Of a DNA stretch of 24,308 nt, positions 22,684-24,308 are shown piece after piece. Source of the DNA: a virus; IMG/VR virus record IMGVR_UViG_3300048571_000231, positions 1 through 24,308 of that record. One strand, 5' to 3'. The notes under the pieces are model-generated. The model did not search any database. It was not told the origin of the DNA and saw nothing but the letters and a program-made list of their open reading frames with translations. A program made the position numbers and the translations under genes. Numbering within the stretch: the first letter of the stretch is position 1; each line of letters opens with the position of its first letter.

Positions 22684-22716
22684 TTGTTGGGAGTTTTCTA
22701 ATGAAACTCCCAACAA
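22684..22716 (+). terminator. Perfect 13-bp hairpin between genes
   Basis: TTGTTGGGAGTTT (22684-22696) and AAACTCCCAACAA (22704-22716) are exact reverse complements with a 7-base loop. The hairpin starts 12 bases after the stop of the small acidic gene. There is no T run after it, only TGAGTAAAATGG, so a textbook terminator is not certain. It may terminate with a host factor, protect the upstream mRNA, or be a processing site. The 86-base gap holds nothing else clear. Confidence 0.6.
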
Positions 22717-22757
22717 TGAGTAAAATGGCGTTGAAACTCTTTTTGTAAAGGGATACC

Positions 22758-23162
22758 ATGAAAATTGGAACTGTGGTACGTAACGCGATGGTGGATTCGG
22801 CAGTGGATCTAATCGACGCTGGGGCAGGTGCTGGAACAATCGAGATTAGAACAGGAGCACCTCCTACCAACGTGGCTGACGCTGATTCTGGCACGCTGCT
22901 GGCCACATTGACCATGACTGATCCAGCATTTGGTTCGTCAGCCACTGGCACGGCTACTGCCAATTCCATCACTAGCGATACTAACGTCGATGCTAGTGGA
23001 ACGGCAGGTCATTTCAGGATAAAAGATTCGAATGCCGTTTCGTTATTCCAAGGTACTTGTGGTACCAGTGGGGCGGATTTGAATTTCAATACCGTCACAT
23101 TCGTGGCTGGTGGTACCTGTGCGATTTCTTCTCTAACCATGACACAGCCTGTGGGGACTTGA
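22758..23162 (+). CDS. Small beta-rich phage virion protein
   Basis: ATG 22758 follows AAAGGG at 22747-22752. The 134-aa protein resembles common phage virion proteins with this order: an N-terminal helix (RNAMVDSAVDLIDAG), GTIEIRTGAPP, SGTLLATLTMTDPAFGSSAT, an ATANSITSDTN strand, FRIKDSNAV, GTCGTSGADLNFN and a final beta hairpin. The GTS-DLN motif near the end is typical of those families as I remember them. Such proteins are usually encoded in the tail fibre region and are probably part of the tail tip or fibres. It overlaps the next gene at ATG 23162. Confidence 0.6.
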   Translation: MKIGTVVRNAMVDSAVDLIDAGAGAGTIEIRTGAPPTNVADADSGTLLATLTMTDPAFGSSATGTATANSITSDTNVDASGTAGHFRIKDSNAVSLFQGTCGTSGADLNFNTVTFVAGGTCAISSLTMTQPVGT

Positions 23163-23689
23163 TGAATACTTCGATAGGAACTTACCATCACCTATACAAT
23201 CGATTGTGGTTCCCCGGGACATTCTCCAATTACTTTCAACCGGTAATGCGGGTAAAATCCCCCGGAGTAAAGGGATCGATTCTTCTAATTACCGCTACCA
23301 CGTCAGTGGTAAACGATTACTCCCCAGATAAACCTGAAAACGGGTTGGGGTGGAGAAAGCCGGCGTTCTTGGCATCCTTCATCCAAATTTCCAAGGTTGA
23401 AAATGAAAATTCCAACAAAGTCACCGGTATGATAGTGTCCGATATGAATGGGGAAAACATCTATCCAGCCGGGTATACAGGGAAAGGGTCCAGAATTGAC
23501 GTATACAAAACACCTACTAAAACCGTGTTTGATGTTGTCCAACCCTGGGAAACGTGTATAATTGAATTTGTGCTATACACCAGATCCACGGAATCCCAAC
23601 GAACCGATTCTTTATTCGTACCGGGGGATAATTCTCCATCAGATAGTAAATATGGGAAATTATCCGTTGTCGCTTTAGGGGGAGATTGA
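23162..23689 (+). CDS. Unidentified virion-region protein
   Basis: The start is ATG 23162, overlapping TGA 23160-23162 by one base; a longer frame from 23057 overlaps the previous gene and has no signal. The 175-aa product is aromatic and beta-rich, with NTSIGTYHHLYNRLWFPGTF at the start, a PGVKGSILLITATTSVVND strand region, a GMIVSDMNGENIYPAGY turn and VQPWETCIIEFVLYT near the end. No signal peptide or enzyme motif is seen. Its place between two small virion genes suggests a tail fibre or accessory structural role. Confidence 0.5.
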   Translation: MNTSIGTYHHLYNRLWFPGTFSNYFQPVMRVKSPGVKGSILLITATTSVVNDYSPDKPENGLGWRKPAFLASFIQISKVENENSNKVTGMIVSDMNGENIYPAGYTGKGSRIDVYKTPTKTVFDVVQPWETCIIEFVLYTRSTESQRTDSLFVPGDNSPSDSKYGKLSVVALGGD

Positions 23690-23690
23690 A

Positions 23691-23924
23691 ATGGCTACCA
23701 ATAAGGGGCTACATGAAATGAGTAACCAGGAACTTGTTTTGGAAAACAAAAGGCTGATGAAAGTTCGCGCGGAGGCATTCACTCAAATGAATACCATCAG
23801 TCAGGAAATGACCAATCGTTTCGCCAAGGAAAAGGCCGTGAAATTGGCGTCGAAACTCACACAAGGCGAATTGCGGGCATTGTTGGAAGTCTCGCAAGAA
23901 TCCGCCAAATCCCAAAAAGCGTGA
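23691..23924 (+). CDS. Small coiled-coil protein
   Basis: This 77-aa protein starts at ATG 23691, two bases after the previous stop codon's last base, with GGGGGAG upstream. Residues about 8-55 form a likely coiled coil (MSNQELVLENKRLMKVRAEA), and the tail (LTQGELRALLEVSQES) is helical. Leu and Met occupy heptad-like spacing. No family is recognised. It may be a chaperone or trimerisation partner for a fibre protein, which is only suggested by its neighbours. A 14-bp hairpin lies just downstream. Confidence 0.5.
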   Translation: MATNKGLHEMSNQELVLENKRLMKVRAEAFTQMNTISQEMTNRFAKEKAVKLASKLTQGELRALLEVSQESAKSQKA

Positions 23925-23952
23925 GAGGCATGATGAGAGTAGAAGCTAAACC

Positions 23953-23986
23953 GACATACCTGTCGGCAATCACCGACAGGTATGTC
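23953..23986 (+). terminator. Perfect 14-bp hairpin between coiled-coil gene and next gene
   Basis: GACATACCTGTCGG (23953-23966) and CCGACAGGTATGTC (23973-23986) are exact reverse complements with a 6-base loop CAATCA. No T run follows (ATTAAAGGAG), and the ribosome-binding site of the next gene begins 4 bases after the stem. The hairpin may therefore act as an RNA element that controls translation, an operator, or a terminator without a T tract. It would be coding only if the unlikely upstream starts at 23921-23933 were used. Confidence 0.6.
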
Positions 23987-24004
23987 ATTAAAGGAGAAGC
24001 CACG

Positions 24005-24226
24005 ATGAATAGTCCGGGTGCGTTGGTTCCACAAATGGAAAGAGGGGATGCCACTAGGGATCCTGCCAGCGATTACACGCTTGTTAGGGAAGACTTAGAA
24101 AGGGCGGGGGATAGGGAAAACCGCGCGTTGGCGAGTACAGCCATGTGTTGGATTCGTCGTTGCGTCCATTCCGAGGAATTCGCCAAGGCATTGGAAAAGG
24201 AATTGGAAACTCTGAGAAGGAGGTAG
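24005..24226 (+). CDS. Small charged hypothetical protein
   Basis: ATG 24005 is selected because AAAGGAG at 23990-23996 lies 8 bases upstream; starting at 23921 or 23930 would force translation through the 14-bp hairpin. The 73-aa product has an Asp/Arg-rich centre (DATRDPASDYTLVREDLERA), CWIRRC and a helical C-terminus ending in ELETLRRR. It is probably a small helical protein. No family is recognised. It precedes a probable fibre gene with a very strong ribosome-binding site. Confidence 0.5.
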   Translation: MNSPGALVPQMERGDATRDPASDYTLVREDLERAGDRENRALASTAMCWIRRCVHSEEFAKALEKELETLRRR

Positions 24227-24229
24227 ACA

Positions 24230-24308
24230 ATGGCATTCACGGAATTTTGTTGTCGGTCTGGTGGCTCGAACTTGAACGCGGGAACTCGTACGGGAAATAG
24301 CACGGTAC
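24230..24308 (+). CDS. Start of a probable beta-rich fibre/virion protein (partial)
   Basis: ATG 24230 follows the strong AAGGAGG at 24217-24223. The window ends after 26 codons. The visible start MAFTEFCC followed by RSGGSNLNAGTRTGN matches a pattern I recall at the start of large phage proteins with repetitive beta structure (x-F-x-SGGSNLNAG-T-T), found in tail fibre regions of environmental phages. A CC pair is present where many relatives have YC. The rest lies outside the window, so function and length are unknown. It would be the next member of the tail surface gene set. Confidence 0.55.
   Translation, partial: MAFTEFCCRSGGSNLNAGTRTGNSTV

Noticed and set aside
23921-24004. Upstream starts for the 73-aa protein
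   Set aside because: They would place a perfect 14-bp hairpin in the coding region, while ATG 24005 has a well-spaced AAAGGAG.

Overview
The window looks like the structural (late) region of a tailed phage or prophage, Caudoviricetes with siphovirus-like morphology. Every supported gene lies on the + strand, tightly packed, with many ATGA or TAATG start/stop overlaps and Shine-Dalgarno sequences of the GGAGG type. TGA, TAA and TAG are all used as stops, so the genetic code is standard. The host is probably a planctomycete or relative. This is an inference from the secreted proteins with c-type haem motifs, the Gln/Ala/Pro-rich secreted proteins and the astacin-like peptidase, all of a style common in planctomycetes. 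No integrase, terminase, portal, replication or tRNA gene is visible, so lytic phage and prophage cannot be told apart.

Region A (1-5951) is an unusual accessory block ahead of the capsid genes. It holds small membrane proteins, one with an in-frame TGA followed by a conserved-looking continuation; an exported 475-aa protein with a CxxCH haem site; an 80-aa phage-type hypothetical; a secreted 232-aa class I-like cytochrome c; a secreted Gln-rich repeat protein; a membrane-anchored small protein; an astacin-like zinc metallopeptidase; a 131-aa unknown; and a holin-like 125-aa membrane protein.

Region B (5952-6180) is a regulatory node: a perfect 10-bp hairpin, a second GC-rich hairpin followed by six T's, then a promoter with a perfect TATAAT box 17 bp after TTGTTC, and a strong ribosome-binding site for the capsid operon.

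Region C (6181-12070) is the head and neck module: DUF2213-type protease (probably with a nested scaffold), decoration protein with an apparent inserted beta domain, encapsulin-like HK97-fold major capsid protein, an acidic-linker protein, and four connector, stopper, neck and tail-terminator genes.

Region D (12071-17824) is the tail module: a beta-rich virion protein, tail tube, tail assembly chaperones joined by an A AAA AAC minus-one frameshift site, a 981-aa tape measure protein, and a putative distal tail protein.

Region E (17839-24308) holds tail tip, fibre and virion decoration genes. It includes a 690-aa Cys-containing protein, a 259-aa paralogue of its C-terminal module, and a glycosyltransferase-FkbM methyltransferase fusion in a GC-rich island, followed by small virion proteins and the start of a probable beta-rich fibre gene. 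The most unusual contents are the exported haem and peptidase cargo in region A and the GT-FkbM fusion in region E.
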